Assembly: GCF_042683165.1 (NCBI RefSeq)
Contig: NZ_JBHUIZ010000005.1
Coordinates: forward strand, 124,001-188,000
Source: Tigheibacillus halophilus
Lineage (GTDB): Bacteria; Bacillota; Bacilli; Bacillales; Amphibacillaceae
Length of the DNA stretch: 64,000 nucleotides
Reading direction: 5' to 3'
The notes below the pieces were generated by a model. The model was not told where the DNA came from, did not search any database, and saw nothing but the letters and a program-made list of their open reading frames with translations. Shown here piece after piece: positions 63,135 through 64,000 of this stretch (position 1 is its first letter; each line of letters begins with the position of its first letter). The position numbers were made by a program, and so were the translations under genes.

Positions 63135-64000
63135 ATGGATAATTTTATTAGTAGCTTAAAAGATTCATTGCATAATGGTTTTATCGATCATACATATAGT
63201 AACCAAAAGAGCTTTAACCCGCAGCTCTTAGTAAATAATTACCATGAAAATACAACAGTTTTACAGGCTTTATTAGAGGAATTAGAAGTTTGCAATGGCT
63301 TTATTTTCTCAGTTGCCTTTATTACTGAGAGTGGTCTAGCGATGTTCAAGACGCATCTTTTTGATCTTGCGCGGAAAGGGATTAAGGGCCGGATTCTGAC
63401 GTCTACTTTTTTGCAGTTCAATTCACCAAAGGCTTTTAAAGAATTGCTGAAGATTGAGAATGTAGAAGTGAGATTAACAGATTTACCTGGTTTTCATGCG
63501 AAAGTTTATATCTTTGAACACAATACGCATCATGCTTTAGTTATTGGAAGTTCAAACTTAACAGCGCAGGCGCTTAAAGTTAATTATGAGTGGAATGTAA
63601 AGTTAAACTCGCATGAAAATGGAGAAATTATTCAACACTTTTCTAATCAGTTCGAGGATGTTTGGGATCAATCTAAACCACTAACAGAACAGTGGATCGC
63701 CCAATATGAGAGCATCTATCAGGATAATAGAGAGAAGCGTGCATTGGAAAAAGTTATTGAGCTGCCTTCTGATTATAAGATAAATACGGTTCAAGAAGCT
63801 CTGAGTATTAAGCCTAACAAAATGCAGAAAGCGGCTTTGTCACAAATCCAAGCAGTAAGAGACGCAGGGCATAAAAAAGGACTCGTAATTTCTGCAACAG
63901 GTACCGGAAAAACTTTCCTGTCAGCCTTTGATGTCCGTAGTTTCCAACCAAGGCGAATGCTATTTATTGTTCACCGTGAACAAATCTTGCAGAAGGCTAT
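63135..64000 (+). CDS. PLD-nuclease/DEAD-DEAH helicase, DUF3427-like (partial, 3' end missing)
   Basis: The frame stays open to the end of the window, giving 288 residues of a longer protein. The first 180 residues form a single phospholipase-D-like nuclease domain with His121-x-Lys123 in GFHAKVYIF and GSSNLT (138-143). A superfamily-2 helicase domain follows with the Q-like motif KPNKMQKAAL, Walker A SATGTGKT (253-260) and FIVHREQIL (motif Ia). This matches DUF3427-type helicases found in restriction-like and defence loci. GGTGGAG precedes ATG 63135. Confidence 0.88.
   Translation, partial: MDNFISSLKDSLHNGFIDHTYSNQKSFNPQLLVNNYHENTTVLQALLEELEVCNGFIFSVAFITESGLAMFKTHLFDLARKGIKGRILTSTFLQFNSPKAFKELLKIENVEVRLTDLPGFHAKVYIFEHNTHHALVIGSSNLTAQALKVNYEWNVKLNSHENGEIIQHFSNQFEDVWDQSKPLTEQWIAQYESIYQDNREKRALEKVIELPSDYKINTVQEALSIKPNKMQKAALSQIQAVRDAGHKKGLVISATGTGKTFLSAFDVRSFQPRRMLFIVHREQILQKA

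Noticed and set aside
1..64000. tRNA genes, rRNA genes, CRISPR arrays and Noc-binding (ATTTCCCGGGAAAT) sites
   Set aside because: None was found on reading both strands; no cloverleaf-like clusters, regularly spaced repeats or CCCGGG palindromes of that type were seen.

Overview
The window is the replication-origin region of a Bacillaceae chromosome (Bacillota). The gene set and order (yaaA, dnaN and dnaA on the minus strand; rpmH-rnpA-yidC-jag-mnmE-mnmG-rsmG-noc-parA-parB, then ychF-rpsF-ssb-rpsR, yybS-gdpP-rplI-dnaB and the walRKHIJ-htrA operon on the plus strand) match the origin side of Bacillus subtilis almost gene for gene. Product sequences and moderate base composition suggest an Oceanobacillus/Virgibacillus/Terribacillus-type genus. 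That placement is an inference; no rRNA is present to settle it.

Layout. (1) 1-4.1 kb: bipartite oriC around dnaA. One DnaA-box cluster lies on the rpmH side. A second, with a GC patch and a DnaA-trio-like tract, lies between dnaA and dnaN. (2) 4.1-22.9 kb: ribosome, membrane-insertion, tRNA-modification and chromosome-segregation genes with two parS sites, then small membrane proteins, the spore protein YyaC, MscS, YchF and the S6-SSB-S18 operon with a probable S6:S18 leader. (3) 23.1-26.8 kb: a molybdate ABC transporter (modABC) divergent from a molybdate-sensing regulator. (4) 27.2-39.4 kb: c-di-AMP phosphodiesterase, L9, replicative helicase and the WalRK cell-wall operon. purA, usually found between dnaB and walR, is absent. 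(5) 39.5-57.9 kb: lineage-specific genes between htrA and rlmH. They include an ABC exporter, a Pit-type phosphate transporter, an AraC regulator, a response regulator with a degenerate receiver, a PBP4-type carboxypeptidase, a four-helix protein resembling ATP-synthase subunit c, and an oligopeptide ABC operon. (6) 57.9-64 kb: rlmH, then an abrupt shift to AT-rich, gene-poor DNA with transposase remnants, a nuclease-helicase of the DUF2075 type, a MutT-like Nudix hydrolase and a PLD-nuclease/helicase that runs off the end.

Two DnaA-box clusters outside oriC (upstream of mnmE and downstream of htrA) sit where B. subtilis has initiation-regulating clusters. The region after rlmH is the most likely place for an undescribed system. 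The 3' end of rlmH closely resembles the attachment site used by staphylococcal SCC elements, and the genes beyond it look like a defence or genome-maintenance island. No tRNA, rRNA or CRISPR array was seen.
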